The notes under the pieces: model-generated
The model's input: the letters and a program-made list of their open reading frames with translations, nothing else
What the model was told of the DNA's origin: nothing
Database searches by the model: none
Shown: positions 52,556 through 60,893 of the stretch, piece after piece
How positions within the stretch are numbered: the stretch's first letter is position 1
How the letters are laid out: each line of letters opens with the position of its first letter
Program-made: the position numbers and the translations under genes
Assembly (NCBI GenBank): GCA_963792385.1
Contig: CAWBVZ010000012.1
Location: forward strand, 248,001-312,000
Reading direction: 5' to 3'
DNA: 64,000 nucleotides
Source: DASSUW01 sp963792385
GTDB taxonomy: Bacteria; Actinomycetota; Thermoleophilia; Solirubrobacterales; Solirubrobacteraceae

Positions 52556-53770
52556 CTACTGCGTGTTGTCCTCGATCAGCCCGCGGAGCTGATCGACGGC
52601 GTTGTCGACCTGGCCGCGGACGGGCTCGCGCAGCTGCACCGACTTGTTCCCCGAGTCCTGCACGGCCTGGTAGCCGGCGATCCCGGCCGCGGCGAGCGCG
52701 AGCACGAGCAGCATCCCCACGAACAGCCGCAGGTGGCCGCCGCTGCGCTTGCGTGCCGGCGGAGGCGCGGACGGGCGGCGGGCCGGTGCGCGGCGGGGCG
52801 GCGGCTCGTCGAGCGGCTCGAGCCGGCGGTGCGGAGCCGTCTGGGACGTCGGCGGCATCGCCGAGGTCGCGCCGGTGCCGGTGAGCATCCGCGTCGCCGC
52901 GGTGTCCTCCACCCACGTCACGTCGGTGCCGCCGGCGGGCGCGCGGCCGCGCAGGCCGTCGCGCAGGGCGGTCTCCATCTCGGCGGCGTCGGGGTAGCGC
53001 TGCTCCGGGTCGCGGTGCAGGGCGACGGCGACGGCGGCGGCGAGCGCGGGCGGCACGTCGGGCGCGATCTCGTCGAGCCGCGGCGGCGGGCCGGTGTCCT
53101 GCAACCGCGCCAGGTCGGTGAGCGAGCCGGCGTCGTAGGGCAGCCGCCCCGCCAGCAGCTGGTAGGCGACGACGCCGAGCGCGTACAGGTCGGACGGCGG
53201 GCCGGCGGGCTCGCCGCGGGCCTGCTCGGGCGCCAGGTACGCCGCCGTGCCGAGCACCGAGCCGACCTTCGTGATGTCCGACTGCTCGGCCGCCTTCGCG
53301 ATGCCGAAGTCGGCGAGCTTGACCATCCCCTCGTTGCTGCGCAGCAGGTTGCCGGGCTTGACGTCGCGGTGCACGACGCCGTTGCGGTGCGCGTAGTCGA
53401 GTCCGCGGCACGACTGAGCGAGGATCTCGACCGCCTCACCGGGCGGGAGCGTGCCCTGCTCGCGCAGGATCTCGGCGCACGACTTGCCGTCGACGAACTC
53501 CATCACGATGAAGTTGCGGTGGGTGCTCTCGTCGAGCCCGAAGTCGAAGACCTGCACGACGTTCGGGTGCACGAGCCGGGCGGCGGCCAGCGCCTCACGA
53601 CGGAAGCGCGACACGAAGCTCGAGTCCTCGGCGAGGTGCTCGGCCAGCAGCTTCACGGCGACGTAGCGCTCGAGCCGCGAGTCGAACGCGAGTTGGACGG
53701 TCGCCATCCCGCCGACGCCGAGGCGGCGCTCGAGCCGGTAGCGCCCGGCGAACAGGCCGTCAGGCCTCAC
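52556..53770 (-). CDS. Ser/Thr protein kinase, Pkn type, with one membrane helix
   Basis: 404 residues. Kinase domain at 1-270: glycine loop RLGVGGMATVQ, Lys in VAVKLL, catalytic loop HRDVKPGN, DFG in ADFGIAK, APE in LAPEQARG. An 80-residue Pro/Arg-rich linker (about 265-345), one membrane helix (about 349-370, LRLFVGMLLVLALAAAG) and a short outside tail of about 35 residues follow. No PASTA domains. Membrane-anchored sensor kinases of this layout control cell-wall or growth functions. GTG start overlaps the lipoprotein stop by 4 bases, so the pair is likely linked. Confidence 0.93.
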   Translation of the reverse strand: MRPDGLFAGRYRLERRLGVGGMATVQLAFDSRLERYVAVKLLAEHLAEDSSFVSRFRREALAAARLVHPNVVQVFDFGLDESTHRNFIVMEFVDGKSCAEILREQGTLPPGEAVEILAQSCRGLDYAHRNGVVHRDVKPGNLLRSNEGMVKLADFGIAKAAEQSDITKVGSVLGTAAYLAPEQARGEPAGPPSDLYALGVVAYQLLAGRLPYDAGSLTDLARLQDTGPPPRLDEIAPDVPPALAAAVAVALHRDPEQRYPDAAEMETALRDGLRGRAPAGGTDVTWVEDTAATRMLTGTGATSAMPPTSQTAPHRRLEPLDEPPPRRAPARRPSAPPPARKRSGGHLRLFVGMLLVLALAAAGIAGYQAVQDSGNKSVQLREPVRGQVDNAVDQLRGLIEDNTQ

Positions 53771-54252
53771 GGCTGGTCCTCCTCGGGCGGCGCCGGCACG
53801 CCGCCGCCGTCGCCCGCTGCCGGGGTCTCGGTCGGGGCGGGCGTCTCGGTCGGCGCCGGCGTCTCGGTCGCCGTCGGTGTCGGCGTCTCGGTCGGCTCCG
53901 GCGTCTCGGTCGGAGTGGGCGTCTCCGTCGGCTCCGGAGTCGGTGTCTCCTCGGGCTTGCAGTCGCGGTTGAGCCGGCGCTCGATCTGGTTCAGCCAGTC
54001 CGCCAGGTTCTGCTGCAAACCGTCGTCGACACGTCGCGGCAGCTCGTTCACCTGCAGCTTGGCCTCGCTCAGCTCCGTCCGGGCCTCGTCGGCGTCCCCG
54101 TTCGCGCAGGCGCTCTCGATCCGATCGACAGAGGCGATCAGAGTCTCGGAGCGATCCTGAGGGATCAGGCGCGGGTTCGTCTCCCCGCAGCCGGCCACCA
54201 GCGTGGCGGCGGCCAGCACGAGCGCGAGGCGCAGGGCAGTGCAGCGACGCAT
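53767..54252 (-). CDS. Secreted lipoprotein with Glu-Thr-Pro repeat tail
   Basis: 161 residues from ATG 54252; the open frame beyond is spurious. A signal peptide ends in lipobox VAGC (Cys about 20). The middle is helical (SVDRIESACANGDADEARTELSE, then a second Cys at about 97). The last 60 residues are repeats of ETPTP/ETPAPT/TPEPTE, a rigid linker type, ending in GGGVPAPPEEDQP. A disulfide could link the two Cys. Likely the extracytoplasmic partner of the downstream kinase. The DNA repeat at 53822-53950 codes for these repeats. Confidence 0.82.
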   Translation of the reverse strand: MRRCTALRLALVLAAATLVAGCGETNPRLIPQDRSETLIASVDRIESACANGDADEARTELSEAKLQVNELPRRVDDGLQQNLADWLNQIERRLNRDCKPEETPTPEPTETPTPTETPEPTETPTPTATETPAPTETPAPTETPAAGDGGGVPAPPEEDQP

Positions 54253-54284
54253 GAAGACTCGCAGGCTAGCGTCCGTTGCAGCCG

Positions 54285-55016
54285 TTACTGCCCGTATTGC
54301 AGCCGGTCGGCCAGCGAGTCGGGCAGGTTCGCCGCCCGGATCGCGGCCTGGGCGCCTGCGATGTCGTACTCGGCGCGCCGCCAGGTTGCGGTCCATGCGT
54401 CGGTGTCGAGCACGAGCCACGCAGCGCGCGGGTCGCCGTCGCGCGGCTGCCCGGTCGAGCCCGGGTTGATCAGCCAGTCGCCGCTGCCGAGGTCGACCTG
54501 GACGCCGTCCTTGCGGGTCGTGCCGGTGGCCGGCGCGCCCTCGGGGCGGTGGAACGACAGGGCCACGTGGGAGTGGCCGATGAAGGAGATCCGGAACTCG
54601 GTCGCGTCGAAGCACAGCTCGGCCGCCAGGGCGGACAGGACGTACTCCCACACCGGATCGCGCGGGGAGGCGTGGAAGAGCCCGACGCCCTCGGCGCTGC
54701 CCTTCGGCGAAAGCGAGAGCAGATACTCGCGCGTCTCCGGCGTGATCACCTCGCGCGTCCAGTAGGCGGCGAGCGCGGCCCCGCGCGAGAAGTCGTCGAG
54801 CGAGATCACGTCGACGACCGCGAGATCGTGGTTCCCGGCGAGGCAGATCGTGCAGTGGGCGCTGGCCAGAGCCACGCAGGCGTCCGGCTCGCCGCCGTAG
54901 CCGACGAGGTCGCCGAGGCACCAGAGCTCATCCGCGCCGTCGGCCTCCGCCGCCGCGATCACGGCCTGAAAGGCCTGTTTGTTGCCGTGGATGTCGGACG
55001 CGATCGCGACGCGCAT
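54285..55016 (-). CDS. Calcineurin-like metallophosphoesterase (YfcE type)
   Basis: 243 residues. The four metal motifs are visible: ASDIHGNKQAF (D-x-H), CLGDLVGYGGEP (GD), AGNHDLAV (GNHD) and FIGHSHVALSF (GHxH). DDFSRGAALAAYWTREV (about 76-92) is typical of the family. Phosphodiesterase or phosphatase activity is expected; substrate unknown. Divergent from the M48 gene with 22 bp between starts. Confidence 0.92.
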   Translation of the reverse strand: MRVAIASDIHGNKQAFQAVIAAAEADGADELWCLGDLVGYGGEPDACVALASAHCTICLAGNHDLAVVDVISLDDFSRGAALAAYWTREVITPETREYLLSLSPKGSAEGVGLFHASPRDPVWEYVLSALAAELCFDATEFRISFIGHSHVALSFHRPEGAPATGTTRKDGVQVDLGSGDWLINPGSTGQPRDGDPRAAWLVLDTDAWTATWRRAEYDIAGAQAAIRAANLPDSLADRLQYGQ

Positions 55017-55038
55017 TGCTGGAGTTATCGTCTATTCG

Positions 55039-56293
55039 GTGCTCAGTCGGCTCCGCCTGCCGGTCACCATCGTCGCCGCGCTGGTGGTGGCGGAGGCGGC
55101 GGTCTTCCTGATGCGGCCGCGCGACCGGCTCACGCCGGTCGACGTCGCGCCGCAAACCTACTTCAGCACCGCGTTCATCGAGCGGGCCGAGGATTTCCGC
55201 AGCGGGCAACTGTGGCTGTACGGCGCGCGGCTGGCGATCGAGATCGGGCTGCTCGTGTACGTCGTGCGGCGGCCGCCGGCGCGTCTGAAGGCGGCGTTCC
55301 GCCGGCCCGTGCTGGCCGGCGCCGCGACCGCCGCCGGCCTCTCCGTCGCGATCACGGTCGTGACCCTGCCGGTCGCGGTGATCTCACGTCAGCGGGCGAA
55401 GGATGTGGGGCTGGTCACACAGGACTGGCTCGGCTACGCGCGCGACGTCGTCGTCGGCACAGCGATCAGCGCGGTCATCGTCGCCGCCGGCGGCGCGCTG
55501 CTCGTCTTCGCTCATCCGCCGCTTCGGCCGCCGCTGGTGGATGCCGGCGACGGCGATCACGATCGCCTTCGGCGTGATCTCGATCTACGCCGGGCCGATC
55601 GTCATCGACCCGGCGTTCAACACGTTCAAGAAGCTCCCGAACGGCGAGCTGCGGAGCAGCGTGCTCGACCTCGCCCGCCGCGCCGACGTGAAGGTCGGCG
55701 AGGTGTACGTGATGGACGCGTCGCGGCGGACGACGGCCGCCAACGCCTATGTCACCGGCCTCGGATCGACGAAGCGCGTCGTGCTGTTCGACACGCTGCT
55801 GAACGACTTCACGCCGGCCGAGGTCGAGGGCGTCGTCGCGCACGAGCTCGGCCACGTGCATCACCACGACGTCCCGCACGGCCTCCTGTACCTCGCGATC
55901 GTGGCGCCGTTCGGGATGCTCGCCGTCGCCCGCCTGAGCGAGCGGCTGACGCCGCCTGGCGCGGGCCCGGTGCTCGCAATCCCGGCCGTCGCGCTGTCGA
56001 TCGCCGTGCTCGTCCCCGCGATCACCGCGGTCTCCAACCAGCTCTCGCGTGACGTCGAGGCGCGCGCGGACCGGTTCTCGATGGAGCTCACGCGCAATCC
56101 GCAGGGGCTGATCGGGTTCCAGAAGCGGATCGCGATGCAGAACGTGTCCGACCCCGACCCGCCAGACTGGGTCAGCTTCCTGCTGGGCACGCACCCGACC
56201 GCGATGCAGCGGATCGGTCAGGCGCTGGCCTTCGAGCGAAGGCCTACTCCTCCTCCGGAGGCTCGCGACGGCGGAACTCCGGGAGGTTCTTGA
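55039..56293 (+). CDS. M48 (Ste24-like) membrane zinc peptidase (one-base frameshift)
   Basis: From GTG 55039 the frame gives four membrane helices (SRLRLPVTIVAALVVAEAA, ARLAIEIGLLVYVV, ...) and then ALLVF. At about 55505-55515 (gtcttcgctcatc) one extra base shifts it; the next frame continues LIRRFGRRWWMPATAIT with VVAHELGHVHHHD (HExxH zinc site and ligands), then DVEARADRFSM (third ligand). That frame ends at TGA 56293. Repaired length about 417 residues, as for CAAX-type M48 proteases. Role in membrane-protein turnover is likely. Its 3' end overlaps the convergent DUF3467 gene by 50 bases. Confidence 0.85.
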
Positions 56294-56552
56294 TCCCCTC
56301 CTTGGTCTGCCACTTCGACCAGTTGTCCTCCATCGCGTCGATCAGCTCGCGCATGAACTTCGGCGACACGCTGATGCGCGAGACGACCACGCCGGGGACC
56401 TCCTCGGTCTCCACCTCGTGGTCCACGCGCGCGAACGTGATCGTGAACTCGTAGTCCGAGTGGGACACGTTCGCAAAGTTCGCGTACATCCCCGCCATCA
56501 CCTCGGGCGAGGTGTGGAGGTTGATGTGGCGCTCGGGCTGCTCCCCGTCCAC
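56244..56552 (-). CDS. DUF3467 family protein
   Basis: 102 residues. YANFANVSHSDYEFTITFARVD is the family's central segment, followed by VVSRISVSPKFMRELIDAMEDNW. The family is widespread in bacteria and its function is unknown. No membrane segment. Divergent from rlmH with only 19 bp between starts, so the two probably share a promoter region; its end overlaps the M48 gene. Confidence 0.9.
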   Translation of the reverse strand: MDGEQPERHINLHTSPEVMAGMYANFANVSHSDYEFTITFARVDHEVETEEVPGVVVSRISVSPKFMRELIDAMEDNWSKWQTKEGIKNLPEFRRREPPEEE

Positions 56553-56571
56553 GGACCGTAGTATCGCAGCG

Positions 56572-56979
56572 GTGCGCTACACGGTGCTCGCGGTCGGACG
56601 AGTGAAGCCGCCGTTCTCGGACGACGTGCAGCACTACCAGCGCCTGATCGCGCGGCATGCCCGGCTGTCGCTGGTCGAGGTGCGCGAGGACGAGCACGTG
56701 GAGCGACGGATCCCTGAGCGCTCCTACGTATCGCTGCTGGACGCGGAGGGGACCGCCTACAGCTCGGAGGCGTTCGCCCGCTGGCTGGAGGACCGCCGGC
56801 AGGGCGGCCGCGACGTCTGCTTCGTCGTCGGCGGGCCCTACGGCACCGCGCTCGAGCACTGCGACCACAAGCTGTCGCTCGGCGCGATGACGCTCCCGCA
56901 TCAGCTCGCCCGCGTGGTGCTGCTGGAGCAGCTGTTCCGGGCGCACAAGATCCTCGCCAACGAGCCGTACCATCATTAG
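56572..56979 (+). CDS. rlmH: 23S rRNA (pseudouridine1915-N3)-methyltransferase
   Basis: 135 residues from GTG 56572; 60 more bases in frame upstream overlap the divergent gene and are rejected. A SPOUT protein: YTVLAVGRVKPPF N-terminus, FVVGGPYGTALE (the knot loop, normally FVIGGADG; the Asp is Tyr here), LSLGAMTLPHQLARVVLLEQLFRA and the C-terminal NEPYHH. Methylates pseudouridine 1915 in helix 69 of 23S rRNA, at the ribosome. Starts 6 bp before argS start to its own stop. Confidence 0.93.
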   Translation: MRYTVLAVGRVKPPFSDDVQHYQRLIARHARLSLVEVREDEHVERRIPERSYVSLLDAEGTAYSSEAFARWLEDRRQGGRDVCFVVGGPYGTALEHCDHKLSLGAMTLPHQLARVVLLEQLFRAHKILANEPYHH

Positions 56980-56985
56980 CCGCTG

Positions 56986-58617
56986 ATGAGCACCCCAATC
57001 GAGGATCTTCGCTCCGCCGTCGAGGCCGCCGCCGCGGACCTGCGCGACGGCGCGCCCGCGATTGGCGTCATGCCGACGCTCGAGCGCCCCAAGAAGGCCG
57101 GCTTCGGCGACTACTCGACGAACGCCGCGATGCTGCTGGCGCCGGCGCTCAAGGCGTCGCCGCGGGAGATCGCCGAGCGGCTGGGGGAGGCGCTACAGGC
57201 ACGGCTGGGCGAGCGCGTCGACCACGTCGAGGTGGCCGGCCCGGGTTTCCTCAACGTCTTCCTGGCCGACGCGTGGCACACCGCCGCCACCGAGCACGTG
57301 CTGGCGGCCGGCGACGCCTGGGGCGGAGGCGGCGCTGCGAGCCCGGAGCGCGTGCTGGTCGAGTTCGTGTCCGCCAACCCGACCGGTCCGCTGACCGGCG
57401 CCAGCGGTCGCCACGCCGCGTATGGCGACGGGCTCGCGCGGCTGCTCGAGTTCCACGGCCACGAGGTCTCACGCGAGTACTACTTCAACGACGCCGGTTC
57501 GCAGCTGATCAAGCTCGGGCTGTCGATCCAGGCCCGCGCGCGTGGCGAGGCGCCGCCGGAGGACGGCTACCAGGGGGAGTACCTGACCGAAGTGGCGGCC
57601 GAGCTGCCGGGCGCGGCCGAGCGCGACCCCGAGGACCTCGCATACGCCGGCGGCCAGCTGCTGATCGAGCGGATCAAGGCGACGCTCGCGCGCTACCGGG
57701 TCGAGTTCGATCGCTGGTTCTCCGAGCTCTCGCTGCACGAGGGCGAGGCGTCGGCGATCAACCGGGCGCTGGCGCGCGCGAAGGAGGACGGGCACAGCTA
57801 CGAGTCCGAGGGCGCCGTCTGGCTGCGCACGACGACGTTCGGCGACGAGAAGGACCGCGTGATCGTCCGCGAGACCGGCGCGCCGACGTACTTCGCCGCC
57901 GACCTGGCGTATCTGGAGGACAAGCTCGACCGCGGGTACGACCGCCTGATCACGCCGCTCGGCGCCGACCACCACGGCTACGTCGCGCGGATGAAGGCGG
58001 CGATGGCGGCGGCCGGCGCCGATCCGGACCGCATGGAGATCCCGCTGCTCCAGTTCGTCCACGTCGTCGAGCGCGGCGAGCGCGCCTCGATGTCGAAGCG
58101 CCGCGGCGACTTCGTGACGCTCGACGACCTGCTCGACCAGATCGGCGTCGACGCCACCCGCTTCTTCATGCTCCAGCGCTCGAACGACTCCACGATCGAC
58201 CTCGACCTCGATCTCGCCCGCGCGGAGTCGAGCGAGAACCCCGTCTACTACGTCCAGTACGCCCACGCCCGGATCGCCTCGGTGCTGCGCAAGGCGGGCG
58301 AGGAGCGGGTCGCGGAGGCGCTCGAGGCATCCAACGAGGGGCTGGAGCTCCACCCGGCCGAGCGCGAGCTGATCAAGAAGCTGCTGGCGTTCCCAGCCGA
58401 GGTAGCCGAGGCGGCCGATCGCCGCGCCCCGCACCGGATCGCCGTCTACGCGCTCGAGTTGGCGCAGACCTTCACGGCGTTCTACCGCGACTGCCACGTC
58501 GTCGGCGTCGAGCCGCGCGCCGTCGAGTCGTTCCGGATCGGCCTCTCGGTGGCGTCGAAGCGCACGATTGCCCGCGCGCTCGACCTGCTCGGCGTCTCGG
58601 CGCCCGAGACGATGTAG
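56986..58617 (+). CDS. argS: Arginyl-tRNA synthetase
   Basis: 543 residues, class I. VEFVSANPTGPLTGASGRHAAYGD (quoted in part) carries the HIGH region, but the usual HxGH is replaced by TGAS at residues 137-140. KMSKS region reads SMSKRRGDFVTLDD (about 368). Additional ArgS features: LFGDEKDRVIVRETG-like TTFGDEKDRVIV, DLAYLEDKLDRGYD, GADHHGYVARMKA and the anticodon-binding end with HRIAVYALELAQTFTAFYRDCHVVG. Charges tRNA-Arg. Six bp behind rlmH. Its TAG abuts the CTA of the convergent ccdA gene. Confidence 0.95.
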   Translation: MSTPIEDLRSAVEAAAADLRDGAPAIGVMPTLERPKKAGFGDYSTNAAMLLAPALKASPREIAERLGEALQARLGERVDHVEVAGPGFLNVFLADAWHTAATEHVLAAGDAWGGGGAASPERVLVEFVSANPTGPLTGASGRHAAYGDGLARLLEFHGHEVSREYYFNDAGSQLIKLGLSIQARARGEAPPEDGYQGEYLTEVAAELPGAAERDPEDLAYAGGQLLIERIKATLARYRVEFDRWFSELSLHEGEASAINRALARAKEDGHSYESEGAVWLRTTTFGDEKDRVIVRETGAPTYFAADLAYLEDKLDRGYDRLITPLGADHHGYVARMKAAMAAAGADPDRMEIPLLQFVHVVERGERASMSKRRGDFVTLDDLLDQIGVDATRFFMLQRSNDSTIDLDLDLARAESSENPVYYVQYAHARIASVLRKAGEERVAEALEASNEGLELHPAERELIKKLLAFPAEVAEAADRRAPHRIAVYALELAQTFTAFYRDCHVVGVEPRAVESFRIGLSVASKRTIARALDLLGVSAPETM

Positions 58618-59364
58618 CTACAGCTCGTTGAAGAAGTTCAGGCCGAGGCCGTTCAGAGCGTCCTGGGCCTTGAGGTTGAGCGTGGTGAGCTCGCCGGTAA
58701 AGAGCAGCAGGCCCATCGCGATCAGCACGGCGCCGGAGATCGCGGTGATGATCATGTAGCGGTCGCGGAGCCAGCGGAAGGCGCTGGTGGCGCGCGTGAA
58801 CGCGACGGCGGTCAGCAGGAAGGGCACGGCGAGGCCGGCGGAGTAGAAGAACAGCAGGATCGCTCCCTTCCCGACGGTGTCCTGCACCGACGCGGCCGTC
58901 AGGATGGTGCCGAGCGTCGGGCCGACGCACGGCGTCCACGCGACCGCGAAGGCGGCGCCGGCGATCAGCGGGCCGCCCGAGCCGGCGCGCGAGATCAGCG
59001 CGTCCGGGCGCCACTCCTTGTTCAGCTTGGGCACGAACGGCGTGACCAGGAACAGCACGCCGAGCGCGATGATCACCGCGCCGGCGACCTTGTCCAGCGT
59101 GCCGCGGCCGTCCTGGAGGGTCGAGCCGAGGCCGGTGGCCGTCATACCCAGGGCGACGAACACGGCGGTGAACGAAAGGCAGAAGACGATCGCCGGCAAC
59201 AGCACGCGCGACAGGCGCTTCTCCCCGTGCTGGATCTCGGCCAGCGAGACGCCCGAAACCGCCGCCAGGTAGCCCGGCACGAGCGGCAGCACGCACGGCG
59301 ACACGAACGACACGAAGCCGACCGCGAACGCGGCGATCACCGTGGTGTCGACGCCGGAGCTCAT
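58618..59364 (-). CDS. ccdA: CcdA-type thiol-disulfide transporter
   Basis: 248 residues from ATG 59364; the longer frame to 59709 runs through ccmH. Six membrane helices. SPCVLPLVPGYLAA (about 20-33) and TPCVGPTLGTIL (about 147) carry the paired cysteines that move electrons across the membrane. It reduces TlpA/CcmG outside for cytochrome c maturation. Overlaps ccmH by 4 bases, so the minus-strand genes tlpA-ccmH-ccdA form one operon. Confidence 0.92.
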   Translation of the reverse strand: MSSGVDTTVIAAFAVGFVSFVSPCVLPLVPGYLAAVSGVSLAEIQHGEKRLSRVLLPAIVFCLSFTAVFVALGMTATGLGSTLQDGRGTLDKVAGAVIIALGVLFLVTPFVPKLNKEWRPDALISRAGSGGPLIAGAAFAVAWTPCVGPTLGTILTAASVQDTVGKGAILLFFYSAGLAVPFLLTAVAFTRATSAFRWLRDRYMIITAISGAVLIAMGLLLFTGELTTLNLKAQDALNGLGLNFFNEL

Positions 59365-59801
59365 CGGTCGAACGCCGTCAGCTCGGCGTCGAGCCGGCGC
59401 GTGTCGTCGGGGTCGAGGTCGGTGCCGTCGTCGTCGGGAGGCCGCGTGCTGGTGCGGCGCCACCGGCGTGCGAGCAGCGCGACGCCGAGTGCCGAGAGGG
59501 CGACGATCGCTCCCGGCACGAGCCAGGCGGTGAGGTCGAAGCCCTTGCGCGTTGGCTCGGCGAGCACGTCCGGCCCGTACGCGTCCACCAGGGCCGCCTT
59601 GATCTCGGCCTTCGTCATCCCGTCGGCGATCCGCTCGCGGATGAACGCGCGCTCTTGGTCGGCGACCGGCGACTGCGAGATGTTCAGCGCGGTGTGGCAC
59701 TCGACGCACATCACCTCGTCCTCGACGTCCGGCAGCGTCGTCTGCGGCTCCGCGGCCGCGGTCAGCGAGAGCAGCAGCACGAGTGCCAGCAGGACCCTCA
59801 T
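59361..59801 (-). CDS. ccmH: CcmH-type apocytochrome thioreductase
   Basis: 146 residues from ATG 59801. Signal-like helix (1-17), CVECHTALNISQSPVADQERAFIRERI (quoted in part) with the CxxC redox pair, GMTKAEIKAALVDAYG, then a second membrane helix (about 93-115) and an acidic cytoplasmic tail. It reduces the haem-binding cysteines of apocytochrome c before haem attachment. Overlaps tlpA and ccdA genes by 4 bases. Confidence 0.93.
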   Translation of the reverse strand: MRVLLALVLLLSLTAAAEPQTTLPDVEDEVMCVECHTALNISQSPVADQERAFIRERIADGMTKAEIKAALVDAYGPDVLAEPTRKGFDLTAWLVPGAIVALSALGVALLARRWRRTSTRPPDDDGTDLDPDDTRRLDAELTAFDR

Positions 59802-60343
59802 GCGCTCTCCTTCAGCAGCGGCTCGAGGTGCTCGTCGAGCCACGCCTGGTCGATCGGCCCGCGCTTGAGCGCGGTGATCCGGCCGCTGCGGTCGATCAGG
59901 AACGTCTCGGGGTAGCCGGCGACGCCGAGGTCGCGCCCGTACTCGCGGTCACGGTCGCGCAGGCTCTCGAACGTGATCCCCTTGTCGCGCAGGAACGCGA
60001 GCGCCTTCTCCGGCGGCTCCTGCGTGTCGATGCCGAGCACGACGCCACCGCGCGACGCGATCTTCTCGTGCGTGCGCTGGAGCAGCGGCATCTCCGATTG
60101 GCACGGTCCGCACCACGACGCCCACACGTTCAGCACGACCACCTTGCCGGCCTGATCAGCGACCGACGCCGTGCCGCCGCCGCTCAGTCGCGGGAGGTCC
60201 TTCACCGGCGCCTCGACCCGCTTGCCGTCGCGCAGCGCCGAGTCCAGCGACGTGTCCGGACCCACCGACGCGACGCCGTAGGTCAGCAGCGCGACGAGCG
60301 CCGCGGCGGCAAGCGTGACGGGCCAGTAGACGCGCGGACGCAC
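59798..60343 (-). CDS. TlpA/ResA-type thiol-disulfide oxidoreductase
   Basis: 181 residues from GTG 60343. A membrane anchor (about 7-25, YWPVTLAAAALVALLTYGVA) is followed by a thioredoxin fold with the WCxxC pair in VWASWCGPCQSEMP, cis-Pro in GVAGYPETFLID and the family insertion GIDTQEPPEKAL. It should keep apocytochrome c or its carriers reduced, fed by CcdA. The same frame stays open for 501 more bases up to ATG 60844, through the antisense of a tRNA gene; I consider that a chance fusion. Confidence 0.88.
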   Translation of the reverse strand: MRPRVYWPVTLAAAALVALLTYGVASVGPDTSLDSALRDGKRVEAPVKDLPRLSGGGTASVADQAGKVVVLNVWASWCGPCQSEMPLLQRTHEKIASRGGVVLGIDTQEPPEKALAFLRDKGITFESLRDRDREYGRDLGVAGYPETFLIDRSGRITALKRGPIDQAWLDEHLEPLLKESA

Positions 60344-60385
60344 GCGCTGAAGGGTAGTGGTGGGCCGGTAGACTTCCGCCGACCC

Positions 60386-60457
60386 GCGGGCGTTGTCCAA
60401 TGGCCAAGACGCTGGCTTCCCAAGCCAGAGATGGGGGTTCGATTCCCCTCGCCCGCT
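60386..60457 (+). tRNA. tRNA-Gly (anticodon CCC)
   Basis: 72 bases. Acceptor arm gcgggcg pairs with cgcccgc at the 3' side, discriminator T. D arm gtcc...ggac-like region (gtccaatggccaagac), anticodon arm ctggc-ttcccaa-gccag with CCC in the loop, variable agatg, T arm ggggttcgattcccc. No CCA is encoded after it. Glycine is the match for CCC. It sits on the plus strand, antisense to an open frame, between tlpA and a small membrane-protein region. Confidence 0.95.
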
Positions 60458-60844
60458 TCCTACAGAGGGGCACTCGTAGGCGTCGGGGGCGCAGCTGATC
60501 GAGGCGATCGCGAGCGCGAAGCCGATGAGCGTCAGCAGGTAGAGCGGCGAGCCGGCGAAGACGATCAGCATCGCCGTCACCCTGCGCCCCCAGACTCCGA
60601 GGTGGTGGCGGGCGAGGGACGCGGCGATGACGGCGCCGGCCGGCAGCAGCAGCCAGGCCGGCGACTGCTCGCCGGCGACCAGCGCGATCGACAGGGTGGC
60701 GGTGAGCGCCGCCGCGGCCACCAGCTCCCGGCGTGAGCCCTTCACCGTCCACCACGCCCACAGAAACGGTGCGGCGCACAGGAACAGGCCGAGAGCCGAG
60801 AAGAGGAAGATCGGGACGCTGTCGTGGACCGTGGCGATCATCAT
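60458..60844 (-). CDS. Probable small membrane protein upstream of tRNA-Gly (no own stop)
   Basis: The minus-strand frame from ATG 60844 (or 60841) codes for at least four hydrophobic segments (VPIFLFSALGLFLCAAPFLW, ELVAAAALTATLSIALVAG, WLLLPAGAVIAASLA, AMLIVFAGSPLYLLTLIGFALA), then a short Cys-containing stretch. No stop codon occurs before the tRNA; the frame passes through the antisense tRNA and joins tlpA as one 348-residue frame. Either the membrane part ends by a stop lost or misread, or it is a natural N-terminal extension of TlpA. The hydrophobic pattern makes it a probable real product. Function unknown. Confidence 0.5.
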
Positions 60845-60893
60845 AGTCTTATCTACCGTCGGTCAACAAGAAGGTTACGCCAGACTTCGCGCC

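Noticed and set aside
53820..53950. Short tandem DNA repeats that look like a CRISPR or minisatellite
   Set aside because: They are in frame and code for Glu-Thr-Pro-type repeats of a lipoprotein tail; no spacer-like unique blocks of equal length occur.
60380..60460. Protein segment GRGESNPHLWLGKPAS on the minus strand
   Set aside because: This is the antisense translation of tRNA-Gly, a well-known false peptide.
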